Source of the DNA: Prochlorococcus sp. AG-402-N21
GTDB taxonomy: Bacteria; Cyanobacteriota; Cyanobacteriia; PCC-6307; Cyanobiaceae
NCBI GenBank assembly: GCA_003216435.1
Contig: QCIW01000004.1
Location: 1-64,000 of the forward strand
Direction of reading: 5' to 3'
Length of the DNA stretch: 64,000 nucleotides
Part shown: in pieces, positions 9,754 through 18,821 of the stretch
Position numbering within the stretch: position 1 is the stretch's first letter
How the letters are laid out: each line of letters begins with the position of its first letter
Position numbers and translations under genes: made by a program
The notes under the pieces: generated by a model
The model's database searches: none
The model's input: only the letters and a program-made list of their open reading frames with translations
Told to the model about the DNA's origin: nothing

Positions 9754-10830
9754 TCATATGTGTTTTTTTAATCGATCTGATCCATTTAAAACTGTTATGG
9801 AAGTTATTCGATCATTAATCTCTAGTTTGTTTAGAATTTCTTCTCCTTCTACGACATAGCCAAAAGCTCCATAGCGCCCATCAATTAGATTTCTTCCAGC
9901 TGGATTTAGTTCAGCTTCGTATAAGAAAAAGAAGAATTGGGAAGATCCATCATTTAGGTCTTGATCTGAATGGGCCCAACCTAAGGTCCCTAATGTTGCA
10001 AAAGGAAGAGTAGGTGTTTCTGTATATAGTCCAAGTTCTTCAAAACTTTTTTCGTAAATTGTTTCTTTTTTATTAGGAATTCTTATTTCTAGTGGAACAT
10101 GCCTTTCTTCTTTTGTATCTGGATTTATGTAACCTATTTCTTGCCCTTCAGGATCACCTGTTTGTAGAACAAAAAATTCTTCAGCTCTGTTTATAGGCAG
10201 TTTATTATAAAAGCCCTTTTCTACTAAATCAATAAATGCACCTGCTGTTAGTGGGGCATTATATCCATCAATAATTGCATTCATATTTCCTTTCGTCGTT
10301 TTTATTTCAACAGTTGCTCTTCCTAATAATCGAGGTAGATCATCATATTTTGAAGGAATTTCATATGGGAATTCATCTTTAACTATTAAAGCTTCAAGAG
10401 CTCCGATTTCTTTAAGACTTTTATTTCTTATTTCAATGAAGTTTGATTTATTTTTTTCACTTGATTGTGTTCCAAGATCGATTAGATCATTTTTTAATGA
10501 TTCAATAATTCTCTCTCCTTCAATTTTATTTTTTTCGGGAATTGCTCCAAGTATTTGATTTGTTTTGTTGTTTATTAGAAATTTGCTTCTGGAGGCAGCT
10601 TTATTAATTGCTGCCCATCTATTGCCCCGCAATGCATCACTAGCTTCTTCTAGTTGATTTTGTATTTCTCGAAGGTCTTTTTGTTCAATTGGTAAAGCAT
10701 TTCTAAGAATTGTGTAAGGATCTTTCACCCGATTTCCTGGAGGTAAGCTTGCTATTGCAGGTTGATCAAAGAAAAATCCACAAGGCATTAGTGCTGTGGC
10801 TAACAAAATTACAAGAAAATGTTTTGCCAT
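9754..10830 (-). CDS. Secreted cyclophilin-type peptidyl-prolyl cis-trans isomerase
   Basis: 358 aa. A signal peptide is visible (MAKHFLVILLATALMPCGFFFDQPAIA). An alpha-helical region (about 45-165) precedes a C-terminal cyclophilin domain (about 175-350). Readable cyclophilin signatures are TTKGNMNAIIDGYNAPLTAGAF and SSQFFFFLYEAELNP. This plan resembles the thylakoid-lumen TLP40 cyclophilins of cyanobacteria and plants, so a lumenal or periplasmic role in folding photosynthetic proteins is plausible but inferred. It is followed by thiL and is divergent from efp. Confidence 0.88.
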   Translation of the reverse strand: MAKHFLVILLATALMPCGFFFDQPAIASLPPGNRVKDPYTILRNALPIEQKDLREIQNQLEEASDALRGNRWAAINKAASRSKFLINNKTNQILGAIPEKNKIEGERIIESLKNDLIDLGTQSSEKNKSNFIEIRNKSLKEIGALEALIVKDEFPYEIPSKYDDLPRLLGRATVEIKTTKGNMNAIIDGYNAPLTAGAFIDLVEKGFYNKLPINRAEEFFVLQTGDPEGQEIGYINPDTKEERHVPLEIRIPNKKETIYEKSFEELGLYTETPTLPFATLGTLGWAHSDQDLNDGSSQFFFFLYEAELNPAGRNLIDGRYGAFGYVVEGEEILNKLEINDRITSITVLNGSDRLKKHI

Positions 10831-10893
10831 GTCACATAGAAGTTTTGCATGACTTTGGCACAGCCTTATGATCCATTGGTAAGTTTTGCGGAA

Positions 10894-11457
10894 ATGATTT
10901 CAAGTAACGACTTCCGCACAGGCACCACTATTGAGTTAGATGGTGCTGTTTGGCGGGTAGTTGAATTTCTACATGTTAAGCCTGGCAAAGGATCTGCCTT
11001 TGTGCGCACCAAATTAAAATCAGTGCAAAGTGGCAATGTTGTAGAAAAAACTTTTCGAGCTGGAGAAATGATTCCTCAGGCCATTCTTGAGAAATCAACT
11101 TTGCAACATACTTATATGGATGCAAGTGATTATGTCTTTATGGATATGGCTACTTATGAAGAAACACGATTAACTGCTCAGCAAATAGGAGAGAGTAGGA
11201 AATATTTAAAAGAAGGCATGGAGGTGAATGTAGTGACTTGGAATGACAAGCCTCTTGAAGTAGAACTTCCTAATTCTGTTGTTCTAGAAATTAAAGAAAC
11301 TGATCCTGGTTTGAAAGGAGATACTGCTACAGGAGGCACGAAACCTGCAATACTTGAGACAGGAGCTCAAGTAATGGTGCCTTTATTCATTTCAATTGGT
11401 GAGAAGATAAGAGTTGATACTCGTAATGACAGTTATTTAGGACGTGAAAACCAATGA
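10894..11457 (+). CDS. efp: Elongation factor P
   Basis: 187 aa from the ATG at 10894, which gives the canonical start [17 protein letters not shown]. An upstream ATG at 10849 would add 15 non-family residues. EF-P rescues ribosomes stalled on polyproline. The three-beta-barrel plan is intact. The modification loop is [12 protein letters not shown], with the Lys in PGKG. The C-terminal signature [16 protein letters not shown] is present. Its stop overlaps the accB start (ATGA), indicating an efp-accB operon as in many cyanobacteria. Confidence 0.95.
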   Translation: MISSNDFRTGTTIELDGAVWRVVEFLHVKPGKGSAFVRTKLKSVQSGNVVEKTFRAGEMIPQAILEKSTLQHTYMDASDYVFMDMATYEETRLTAQQIGESRKYLKEGMEVNVVTWNDKPLEVELPNSVVLEIKETDPGLKGDTATGGTKPAILETGAQVMVPLFISIGEKIRVDTRNDSYLGRENQ

Positions 11458-11963
11458 CAATGAAACTTGACCATGATGAACTACATCGCTTGTTGGCAAT
11501 TTTGGCCGAAAGTGATATACAAGAATTTCGATTAGAAGGCGAAGATTTTTCTTTGGAGGTTAAAAGGAATTTAGGTTCTCCTCCTCAGGTACTTACAGTC
11601 GCCGCCCCCTCCGTTCAAACATTTCAGCAGGAAATCTCCCCGCCTCAAGCCGCTCCTGAGGCCTCTGTAGTACCAAGCGCCCCTTCTGTAGACCCACCAC
11701 CATCTCCAGGCTCAAGAACAGATCTCCTGGAGGTTACTGCTCCAATGGTGGGCACTTTTTATCGAGCTCCTTCCCCTGAGGATCCTCCTTTTGTTGAGAT
11801 TGGAACTCGATTATCTGTAGGTCAGACTGTTTGCATTCTTGAGGCAATGAAATTAATGAATGAATTGGAATCCGAAGTTAGTGGTGAGGTGGTAGAAATA
11901 ATGGTTGAAAATGGAACGCCTGTTGAATTTGGTCAGGTCTTAATGAGAGTGAAACCAATTTGA
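11454..11963 (+). CDS. accB: Biotin carboxyl carrier protein of acetyl-CoA carboxylase
   Basis: 169 aa. It carries biotin for malonyl-CoA formation, the first step of fatty-acid synthesis. An N-terminal helical region is followed by a Pro/Ala-rich linker (about 42-88) and a C-terminal biotinyl domain with EAMKLMNE, where K133 is the biotinylated lysine. It starts inside the efp stop codon and converges with pdxA, 2 bp away. Confidence 0.96.
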   Translation: MTMKLDHDELHRLLAILAESDIQEFRLEGEDFSLEVKRNLGSPPQVLTVAAPSVQTFQQEISPPQAAPEASVVPSAPSVDPPPSPGSRTDLLEVTAPMVGTFYRAPSPEDPPFVEIGTRLSVGQTVCILEAMKLMNELESEVSGEVVEIMVENGTPVEFGQVLMRVKPI

Positions 11964-11965
11964 AA

Positions 11966-13000
11966 TTAGTTATTTTTTTCTGAGAGTTCCCAAGCTGTTT
12001 TTATTGCTGCAAGCATACTGTCTGGTCTTGCTATACATTGACCTGCAATATCAAAGGCTGTGCCATGATCAGGTGAAGTTCTTGTAAAAGAAAGGCCTAA
12101 AGTCGTATTAACAGCAGAGTCGAATGCAATAAGTTTGACTGGTATAAGCCCTTGATCATGGTAGAGAGCCAGAATTCCATCTGGGCTATTGGATGCAGGT
12201 AACCCTTGCCATGCTTTTGCGGCAGACAACCAGCAAGTATCTGGTGGAATAGGTCCTTCAAGAATTATTTCAGGATGATTTCTTCTCCATTCATTAATAG
12301 TTGGAATGATCCAATTTATTTCTTCTGTTCCTAAATCTCCTTCCTCTCCAGAATGAGGGTTAAGTCCTGCAATCGATAATTTTGGATTCTTTTTAAATTT
12401 TTTGCAGAACAGTAGCAACGTATCAAGCTTAGAAAGTATTTTTTTTGGATTTAGATTGTTTGGAACTTCTTTAAAAGGAATATGTGTAGTAGCCAGGAGA
12501 GTATTTAGACGCCAGCCATTTGTTGGTGATACTGCAGTAAAAAGCATTGAAGCATTATTGGCTCCTGAAAGTTCTGCTAATCGTTCTGTTTGCCCTGAAT
12601 AAAAATGCCCAGCCTGGTGCCATGAATGTTTTGCGATGGGAGCAGTAACAAGAGCTCTTGCTTGCTTATCTATAACTAAATTAGTTGCATAAGTTAGATA
12701 ATTAAAACTTGCTTCTCCAGTATTTGAAGTCGGTTTTCCTGGAACAATTCTTTCTTCTAAGGGTATATTTTTAATTTCAAGATTTGAAAGATTTGCGATT
12801 GGAGAGTTACTTTGCTCTTTTAATTTTTGATGAGTTAATTTAATATTTTCTTTGCAACCAATTAATAAAGGTTGCATATCTTTAGGGAGACTAGGATCTC
12901 CTAGAGCTTTTAATGTTATTTCTGTTCCTATTCCTGCAGGATCTCCTAATGGAATAACAATTTGACTGTTATTTTTTGAGTATTTTTTTTCCATAGACAT
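11966..13000 (-). CDS. pdxA: 4-hydroxythreonine-4-phosphate dehydrogenase
   Basis: 344 aa, NAD-dependent, in the DXP-dependent pyridoxal phosphate pathway. Readable signatures are IPLGDPAGIGTEI near residue 16, TAPIAKHSWHQAGHFYSGQTE with metal-binding His residues, GLNPHSGEEG, and ALYHDQGLIPVKLIAF. Length is typical. It converges on accB, and about 200 bp separate its start from the SDR gene upstream. Confidence 0.94.
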   Translation of the reverse strand: MSMEKKYSKNNSQIVIPLGDPAGIGTEITLKALGDPSLPKDMQPLLIGCKENIKLTHQKLKEQSNSPIANLSNLEIKNIPLEERIVPGKPTSNTGEASFNYLTYATNLVIDKQARALVTAPIAKHSWHQAGHFYSGQTERLAELSGANNASMLFTAVSPTNGWRLNTLLATTHIPFKEVPNNLNPKKILSKLDTLLLFCKKFKKNPKLSIAGLNPHSGEEGDLGTEEINWIIPTINEWRRNHPEIILEGPIPPDTCWLSAAKAWQGLPASNSPDGILALYHDQGLIPVKLIAFDSAVNTTLGLSFTRTSPDHGTAFDIAGQCIARPDSMLAAIKTAWELSEKNN

Positions 13001-13060
13001 GCTTAGTTTTTTTCTAATAGTTATTTTGCTTTATGGCTTGGGAACTGGTTTAAAGAATCA

Positions 13061-13165
13061 GTGGTTGGTTATAAATTGGAGCTTATTTTTCATGAGATAG
13101 GTTTTAGCTCTGTTGATCCTGAAGAAGGTATGAATTGGAAACAATTTAAACAAGATAATTTATAA
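13061..13165 (+). CDS. Possible 34-aa small ORF or gene remnant
   Basis: An open frame from the GTG at 13061 encodes 34 residues with normal composition, ending FKQDNL. The same frame stays open upstream to a TAG at 13004, with no ATG, GTG or TTG before 13061, so it could be a decayed or mis-started gene. It contains the readable stretch HEIGFSSVDPEEG. I do not recognise it. It lies between the starts and ends of pdxA and the SDR gene, antisense to both. Confidence 0.25.
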   Translation: MVGYKLELIFHEIGFSSVDPEEGMNWKQFKQDNL

Positions 13166-13196
13166 AAAGATTAATCACTCAAAAAATTTGAGGGGC

Positions 13197-14093
13197 TTAT
13201 TTTTTTAAATGCGAAAAACATTCCTGAAGTCCCGATTTATAATCAGGATGAATCAAGGAATACTTGAGATTTTGGCAAAGATATTGATTGCTAACCCTAC
13301 GATTTTCTTGCCAGAACGAAAGAGCCATTGGACTCATATGTTTTGATGCTTTCTCGAATGGTTCAACACAAGGTAAATTGATTTTCATTAAGCTTGCCGC
13401 ATAACGCAAAACATCAATATTTGAAGTTGGTAAATCATCAGAAATGTTAATTACATTCGGCTTTGTACCTTGTTCAGAGAGAGAGATTAAATGCATTATT
13501 GCTCCTGCAATATCGTCTATGTGAATTCTTGAGAATATTTGTCCAGGCTTATCGACTAATTTATATTTGCCTTTGATTATCGTTTCAAGAGCTGATCTTC
13601 CAGGCCCGTATATCCCAGGAAGCCTAAGAATTTGTACAGGCAGCCCAGTGCTTATCCATTGTTGTTCACATTCTAAACGTCTTTGACTTCTTGGCTGTTT
13701 TGGATTTGGCGTATTTTTTTCTGATACCCAGTTTCCTTTTGAGTCTCCATATACCCCGGTTGTAGATAAATACCCAATCCATTTTATAGGCATTTTTTGA
13801 AGAACAGAATTGAGTTGTTCAATGACCGGATCCCTCCCATTCTCATCAGGGGGGATGCAACTCAAAATGTGTGTTACTCCTTTAAATACTTCGTTATCAG
13901 GTAATTGCTTTTTAGTGCTATCAAAAATAAAGTCCGCACCTGGCTTGTTTAACTCTCGACGGCTGCAAAGTACTTTTGCGCCTAATTGTCGTGAAACATT
14001 TGCGATATGCTGCCCACTAAAGCCTGCTCCGAAGATCAGTATTTTTGTATTTGAAGGAAGTGCTTGACATTGCTTGACAACTGTTTGCAGCAT
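13197..14093 (-). CDS. NAD(P)-dependent epimerase/dehydratase-like (extended SDR) protein
   Basis: 298 aa. The Rossmann motif is FGAGFSGQHIA (about 22-32). The SDR-type site includes GVYGDSKG with Tyr (about 113-120), LRLPGIYGPGR (about 156-166), and IHIDDIAGAI (about 190-199). It most resembles the YeeZ-type atypical SDRs whose substrates are unknown. It stands alone; its start overlaps the upstream reading of the next, divergent small gene. Confidence 0.8.
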   Translation of the reverse strand: MLQTVVKQCQALPSNTKILIFGAGFSGQHIANVSRQLGAKVLCSRRELNKPGADFIFDSTKKQLPDNEVFKGVTHILSCIPPDENGRDPVIEQLNSVLQKMPIKWIGYLSTTGVYGDSKGNWVSEKNTPNPKQPRSQRRLECEQQWISTGLPVQILRLPGIYGPGRSALETIIKGKYKLVDKPGQIFSRIHIDDIAGAIMHLISLSEQGTKPNVINISDDLPTSNIDVLRYAASLMKINLPCVEPFEKASKHMSPMALSFWQENRRVSNQYLCQNLKYSLIHPDYKSGLQECFSHLKK

Positions 14094-14123
14094 TGGTACA
14101 AATGTATTACTTGCGGATTTGAA

Positions 14124-14342
14124 GTGGTTTGCTCTTCTTTCAGAATTTCATCTTCTAATTCTACTTTGCGTAGAAATGAAGAAATTTTTTCTAGAAGTGA
14201 TAGTAGGAATCTTCTAAATAGTTTATTTGTAATTCCATTTCTTCTTATAGCACTAGTTTTATTCTCAGTACCGGATAGACCAGATCAGCTCGCATCAATT
14301 TGTGAAAAACATCACTCGCCATCTGCTTGCAGCGTTTGGTGA
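14124..14342 (+). CDS. Small conserved-type membrane protein, function unknown
   Basis: 72 aa from a GTG at 14124. The frame is open back to a TTG at 14064, but that start would overlap the divergent SDR gene. A polar N-terminus is followed by one membrane helix (LLNSLFVIPFLLIALVLF) and a compact tail PDRPDQLASICEKHHSPSACSVW-like in character, with two cysteines. The ordered tail suggests a real gene. Function is not recognised, and the start is uncertain. Confidence 0.55.
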   Translation: MVCSSFRISSSNSTLRRNEEIFSRSDSRNLLNSLFVIPFLLIALVLFSVPDRPDQLASICEKHHSPSACSVW

Positions 14343-14347
14343 GATAT

Positions 14348-14749
14348 TTATGCAGCTTGTAAGGAGAAATCTTGTGTTGAATTATTTTTTTGATTACTTC
14401 CCTTTATAGGGTTAGCCCACTGCAGTAATCGTAGTGCTAAGTGTATATCTCCATCTATCCATGCTCTTATTGCCATTGCCCTTCTTGGATCATAAAAGCG
14501 TTGTTGTCTATACCATTGAAACACTTCTTGGTCTGACTTATCACCATTGCATGGAAGGCATGCTGGGACGCAATTTTCTGTAATGCTCATTCCTCCTCTA
14601 CTACGTGGCAAAACATGATCAATCGATTCAGATTGACAGCCGCAGTAAATACATGTCTTTCCAGTAAAGTTATGAACTGATTTTCTCCATTGTCTATCAC
14701 GCAACTTAGGGCATAAGTCTTCAAGGAAAACTGCGTCCCTTTGATGCAT
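14348..14749 (-). CDS. HNH endonuclease family protein
   Basis: 133 aa. Zinc cysteines are C33/C36 (CIYCG) and C64/C67 (CLPC). They flank the HNH core D44-H45 (IDHVLPRSRGG) and the downstream Asn in CNGDKSD. After the domain there is a helical tail (QWYRQQRFYDPRRAMAIRAW). This compact form occurs as a stand-alone chromosomal gene in cyanobacteria. It could be a nuclease for repair or nicking, but nothing around it marks it as mobile or restriction-related. Confidence 0.85.
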   Translation of the reverse strand: MHQRDAVFLEDLCPKLRDRQWRKSVHNFTGKTCIYCGCQSESIDHVLPRSRGGMSITENCVPACLPCNGDKSDQEVFQWYRQQRFYDPRRAMAIRAWIDGDIHLALRLLQWANPIKGSNQKNNSTQDFSLQAA

Positions 14750-14899
14750 AGAAGTTACTTGATTAGTGTCATTTTGCCGCTCTTAGAGAACAAGTCAAGG
14801 CTAGATTATGGACTTGTCATTTCTTATTTATTTATTCATTCATTTTTAATCTTTTTGCTGATTTATTTCTTTGATTCTTCCTTTTATTTCATGTACTTT

Positions 14900-15310
14900 T
14901 TAATAGCTATATCTATCCTCGTAACTTCTTTGTGAAGGAGAATAGTTTAATATTTCTGGATCAGTTGTCATGCTTTCGATACTATCTTTTGGTTTAGGCG
15001 TGGTTGTACTTGTATATAAATCACCTAGATAAGGAATACATTTTTCGTATTTGATTGGATCTGCAACTACTTGCTCAACAATAATATTGGCTGCTTGTTT
15101 AGGAGAAGTTTTAAATAGTCCTGATCTTTGCTTCTTAATATTTGTGTAAGCTGCAATCCAACTGGTTTCATGATCATTTGCTCCTTGGCGCATTACGCAA
15201 TAAATGTCAGCACCGGTAGTTACACCTGCTGCAGCTTTGAAATTAAGTGTATACAAACCACTAGTAATCATTGATAGTGACAGGAAAGCTAATTTCCATT
15301 TCTTGTTCAT
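14900..15310 (-). CDS. Secreted protein of unknown function, picocyanobacterial type
   Basis: 136 aa with a signal peptide (about 1-28, ending near FKAAAG). The mature part contains GADIYCVMRQGANDHETSW, a helical segment with SGLFKTSPKQAANIIVEQVV, a second cysteine in KYEKCIPYLGDLY, and a low-complexity Ser/Thr/Pro tail. The two cysteines could pair in the periplasm. I recognise it as a type seen in marine picocyanobacteria but know no function. The promoter side faces a 400 bp spacer. Confidence 0.7.
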   Translation of the reverse strand: MNKKWKLAFLSLSMITSGLYTLNFKAAAGVTTGADIYCVMRQGANDHETSWIAAYTNIKKQRSGLFKTSPKQAANIIVEQVVADPIKYEKCIPYLGDLYTSTTTPKPKDSIESMTTDPEILNYSPSQRSYEDRYSY

Positions 15311-15718
15311 CGTGAAGCATGATTCCTTTACGTTTAGGTTAACTATTTATTTTACTTTTGCTAGCTTTAACCGATTTATTAATTCTAATGGCTCTATTAA
15401 CTCTACTAAAAGATAAATATCCAAAATATTGAGATAAGATTTTCTCCATTACTTAAAGCAATAGAGTGCACCTACAGACTTTCTTGTTAAGGAACTTATC
15501 GATCTGTAAGCTTCTTGGATAGACATGAGTTGAATAGAATTCAGAATTTTTGTCTATTTATTGCTTTTTTCGCGATATTTTCACTTCTTAAAGGACTTAA
15601 TTAATTTTTTTTGACAACGTAAATTTTCATAAAATTAGTAATTGCGAGAAAGAAGTTTTTTTAGACTTGAGTATTTGTTCTTTATGTGTTGTTATCGGTT
15701 TAATCTCTAGTTTCTTTA
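15311..15718. other. 408 bp intergenic spacer
   Basis: No convincing gene. A TTGACA at 15611-15616, about 100 bp before the next gene, could be a -35 element, but I see no clean -10 at standard spacing. A 25-codon minus-strand frame (15449-15526) reads MSIQEAYRSISSLTRKSVG at its start. It is too short to call. Confidence 0.3.
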
Positions 15719-16093
15719 ATGTCTTCTAATTGTTCTTTCAGGATTACACGAACTACTGAAGATCTTGCGCAAACAATTACTGCATTATCTCAGCGCTTGA
15801 TCAAATTAGAACAGCGATTCGAAGCCATCGATTTGCAACTCAAGCAACAGCAATCTGATTTACCTGTTAATGAGATAGAGATGTTGGATGGGATCGATCA
15901 ACAATTGAAAGTATGCAAGGCATTACTTGAGGAATCACCTAATCAAGATCCAATTAATGAAACAGAACTTGTAGATCAATCCTCTGAAGCTGACGATCTT
16001 AAAGATGAAGACCTAGTTTTAGATCAATCTTCTGAAGCTGAAGAATCAGAGCAGATGTGGATAGAAGAAAAAGAAGATACTATTGCTGCATAA
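15719..16093 (+). CDS. Acidic coiled-coil hypothetical protein
   Basis: 124 aa. Residues about 10-50 form a predicted coiled coil (TEDLAQTITALSQRLIKLEQ). The second half is strongly acidic and carries the direct repeat LVDQSSEADD / VLDQSSEAEE. No catalytic motif or signal peptide is visible. It may be an adaptor or oligomerising protein, but this is a guess from composition. It is 41 bp upstream of another small gene in the same direction. Confidence 0.6.
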   Translation: MSSNCSFRITRTTEDLAQTITALSQRLIKLEQRFEAIDLQLKQQQSDLPVNEIEMLDGIDQQLKVCKALLEESPNQDPINETELVDQSSEADDLKDEDLVLDQSSEAEESEQMWIEEKEDTIAA

Positions 16094-16134
16094 ATGGCCA
16101 ATTGGTTGCAATAATGATAAAAAGTTAGGTATCC

Positions 16135-16347
16135 ATGGCTTTAACAATTTCTGCCGTTGGTAAATCTCTATTCAGATTTAATGCAAATTCTAAAAAGCGT
16201 AAAGCTTTTTATGAAGGTGGTCATCAGTTGGAGAAGCTTGAATTTGCCTTAGCGATTTCTGAATCACAAGGAGATAAAACTCGTTCAAAAATATTGAGGG
16301 CTCAGATAGCAGATTTAGGAGGCAATACGGAGGAGCCAGGAACTTAA
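16135..16347 (+). CDS. Small conserved-type hypothetical protein
   Basis: 70 aa, basic and Lys/Gly-containing, soluble. Readable segments are ALTISAVGKSLFRFNANSKK and a helical KTRSKILRAQIADLGGN. No known domain is recognised. It follows the acidic coiled-coil gene on the same strand, so the two may be co-expressed. Its basic charge is complementary to the acidic neighbour, which is suggestive only. Confidence 0.6.
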   Translation: MALTISAVGKSLFRFNANSKKRKAFYEGGHQLEKLEFALAISESQGDKTRSKILRAQIADLGGNTEEPGT

Positions 16348-16391
16348 AAGTTTTATGCCAAAATTTCTGTAATTTTCTTAAGGAAAATATT

Positions 16392-17543
16392 TTATTCCTT
16401 TGGAGCCAACTCGAATGCAGCTGCTTCAATTCCTTTGCCTATAGGTTGATTTAATATGCCTAGTGAACTTAATGAGGTTTCAATTGCTCCAATAGCTGTA
16501 ATGATGTCTCTGTCACTAACAAATCCTAGATGGCCAATTCTAAATATTTTTCCTTTTAAATGATCTTGCCCTCCCGCAAGTAGAATATCAAATTTTTCCT
16601 TTACATATTTTCTAATTATTTCTGCATCTATATTGTTTGGCGAAACAGCCGTAATCGAAGGACTTCCAAAACCTTCTGCCGCAAATAAAGATAAATTAAT
16701 TGCTTTCATTGCCGCTTGTGTTGCTTTTTTGTGACGCTCATGCCGTTTAAATATTTCTTCTAGTCCTTCTTCTTGCATCATTTCTAGAGATGCTTCTAAT
16801 GCGAAATAAAGATTAACTGCTGGTGTAAAAGGAGTACTGTTTTTAGATATTGTTTTTCTATAAGACTTCAGATCTAAATAAAACTTAGGTAAATTAGATC
16901 TTGAATTGGCTTCCCATGCTCTTTCACTTAGGGCAACAAAGCTAAGTCCAGGAGGCATCATATAGCCTTTTTGAGATCCAGAAGCAATGACATCAATGCC
17001 CCATTTATCCATTGGGACATTGCATGCTCCAAGGCTTGTTACGCAATCAGCAATGATTAATGAATTGCCATGCTTGCGCACATGATTTGCAATTAATTCA
17101 AGATCATTAATTACACCTGTAGAGGTTTCAGAGTGCGTGACAATTACAGCACGAATATTTGGATCTTCTTCAAGTGCTTTCCAAAAAAGTTCTGGATTTA
17201 AAGGTTGTCCCCATTCTGCTTTGATTATTTGAACGTCTAGTCCATAAGCCCTACAAACTTTTACCCACCGTTCTCCAAACTTTCCATTGTCTCCACAAAT
17301 CACCTTATCTCCTTTGCTCAAGGTATTAATGATTGCAGCTTCCATGGCGGCTGTTCCACTACCAGTAATTGTTAGGACATCTTGATTTGTTTGATGAAGC
17401 CATTGAAGAAGTTTATGAGTTTTTTCTGTGGTGGCTTGAAATTCATTGCTTCGATGGCCTATGGGGTGTTTTGACAACCCTTTTAGAACTCTTTCCGGAA
17501 CTGGAGTAGGACCAGGGATCATTAGGCTGAGTTTGTCCTTCAT
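16392..17543 (-). CDS. Class V aminotransferase (alanine/serine-glyoxylate type)
   Basis: 383 aa PLP enzyme. MIPGPTPVPERV near the N-terminus, GSGTAAMEAA (phosphate-binding loop), IADCVTSLG with the cofactor Asp, and SGSQKGYMMPPG with the Schiff-base lysine define the serine-glyoxylate/alanine-glyoxylate aminotransferase group. In cyanobacteria it would serve photorespiratory glyoxylate or serine metabolism. Substrate choice cannot be read from sequence. It is divergent from cbiD, with 54 bp between the aminotransferase start and the proposed cbiD start. Confidence 0.87.
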   Translation of the reverse strand: MKDKLSLMIPGPTPVPERVLKGLSKHPIGHRSNEFQATTEKTHKLLQWLHQTNQDVLTITGSGTAAMEAAIINTLSKGDKVICGDNGKFGERWVKVCRAYGLDVQIIKAEWGQPLNPELFWKALEEDPNIRAVIVTHSETSTGVINDLELIANHVRKHGNSLIIADCVTSLGACNVPMDKWGIDVIASGSQKGYMMPPGLSFVALSERAWEANSRSNLPKFYLDLKSYRKTISKNSTPFTPAVNLYFALEASLEMMQEEGLEEIFKRHERHKKATQAAMKAINLSLFAAEGFGSPSITAVSPNNIDAEIIRKYVKEKFDILLAGGQDHLKGKIFRIGHLGFVSDRDIITAIGAIETSLSSLGILNQPIGKGIEAAAFELAPKE

Positions 17544-17597
17544 ATTCCCAAGATGCAGAATTAAGCATCTTAAAAAATTTCTGGGATTTTTTCAGTT

Positions 17598-18767
17598 ATT
17601 AATTATTTTTCAACAGTTACTTCGGGTTTTACTCTTCCAGTTTGGGTGACTGGAGCGGCTAAAGCCGCAACAAAAATTTTATTAGGGAAGCCTTTTGAAC
17701 AAAATCAAATTATCCATTTACCTAATAATCAGAAATCTTTAAATATCCCTGTTCAATCATCTTCAGTGATTGGAGATGGCAATCAAGCTATTGCTATTAG
17801 TCATGCTGATTCTGGATATGTGCTTGATATAACAAGAGATATGGAAATATGGGTTTTTGTTCAACTCCAAGATCATCAATTAATTTCTTCGCAGAATCAA
17901 GATGGAAAGTTATCAAACTCTTGGTTGAATTTGATAGCAGGCAATGGTGTAGGAAGATTGATCTCGACAGGCAAACCCTCCGTCTCAGAATTTACTTATA
18001 AATTGTTTGATCTGAATCTCCGTGATTTGGTGCCTAATGGAAAGCAATTAAGACTTGAAATCATTTTTCCTAAAGGAAAGAAGCTCGCTGAGAGAACAAG
18101 TAATAGTGCTTTTGGTGTTGTTGATGGCCTTGCACTCATTGGAACTCAGGCAGAGGTGCAAATTAGTGCTTCTCCAGATCAATTGAAAAATACAATTCAT
18201 GAATTGCGTTCTAGAGCTAATGATCCGCAATTTCTTGGCAATTTGGTTTTTGTAATCGGAGAAAATGGTTTTGATTTGGCAATGCAATTTGGTTTTAACA
18301 AGAAATCAATTTTGAAAACAGGAAATTGGATTGGACCTTTGATTGTTGCTGCAGCGCAAGCAGGTGTTCGAGAGTTACTTCTTTTTGGATATCATGGAAA
18401 ATTGATCAAGCTTGCTGGCAATATTTTTCATACTCATCATCACTTAGCTGATGGCAGGTTAGAAATTTTGATTTTTCTTGCGGTCTCTGAGGGTTTACCT
18501 TATGACTTAATTGAACGTTTGAGTAAAGCTTCTACAGTTGAAGAAGCCTTGCAATTAATGGATTCAGAACATCCTGAGTTGGTTCGACGATTATGGTCGA
18601 GAGTTGCCGGTGAGATAGAAAAGAAAAGTTCTGGTTATATAAGTAGATACTGTTCTTCTTCCTTGCAAATAGGAGCAGCTTTATTTGATCGTCAAAGAAA
18701 TTTAAGATGGAGTGGAGCTATTGGTTTGAGGCTTTTAAGAAATTTAGGGGTATCTCTAACGACGTAA
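17598..18767 (+). CDS. cbiD: Cobalt-precorrin-5B C1-methyltransferase, non-AUG start
   Basis: CbiD methylates C1 in anaerobic cobalamin (here pseudocobalamin) synthesis. From the first conventional codon (GTG 17646) the frame gives 373 aa. The family N-terminal motif SGFTLPVWV is encoded just upstream (17622-17648) in the same open frame. Upstream of GTG 17646 there is no ATG, GTG or TTG back to TAA 17571, so an ATT (17598, 17586 or 17577) is the likely start. Other readable signatures include a Gly-rich LIGTQAEVQISASPDQL and the HTHHHLADGRLEIL stretch. It lies 54 bp before guaA. Identity is firm; the start is inferred. Confidence 0.85.
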   Translation: MNYFSTVTSGFTLPVWVTGAAKAATKILLGKPFEQNQIIHLPNNQKSLNIPVQSSSVIGDGNQAIAISHADSGYVLDITRDMEIWVFVQLQDHQLISSQNQDGKLSNSWLNLIAGNGVGRLISTGKPSVSEFTYKLFDLNLRDLVPNGKQLRLEIIFPKGKKLAERTSNSAFGVVDGLALIGTQAEVQISASPDQLKNTIHELRSRANDPQFLGNLVFVIGENGFDLAMQFGFNKKSILKTGNWIGPLIVAAAQAGVRELLLFGYHGKLIKLAGNIFHTHHHLADGRLEILIFLAVSEGLPYDLIERLSKASTVEEALQLMDSEHPELVRRLWSRVAGEIEKKSSGYISRYCSSSLQIGAALFDRQRNLRWSGAIGLRLLRNLGVSLTT

Positions 18768-18821
18768 ATTTGTTTTTTCTCTAATCTGATCTGTAAAGAG
18801 ATTTTTAGCTTTATTGGAAAT

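Noticed and set aside
14741-14935. A 64-codon hydrophobic frame between the HNH gene and the secreted protein gene
   Set aside because: It overlaps the ends of both neighbours, is dominated by Phe/Leu/Ile as AT-rich noise would be, and has no clear start signal.
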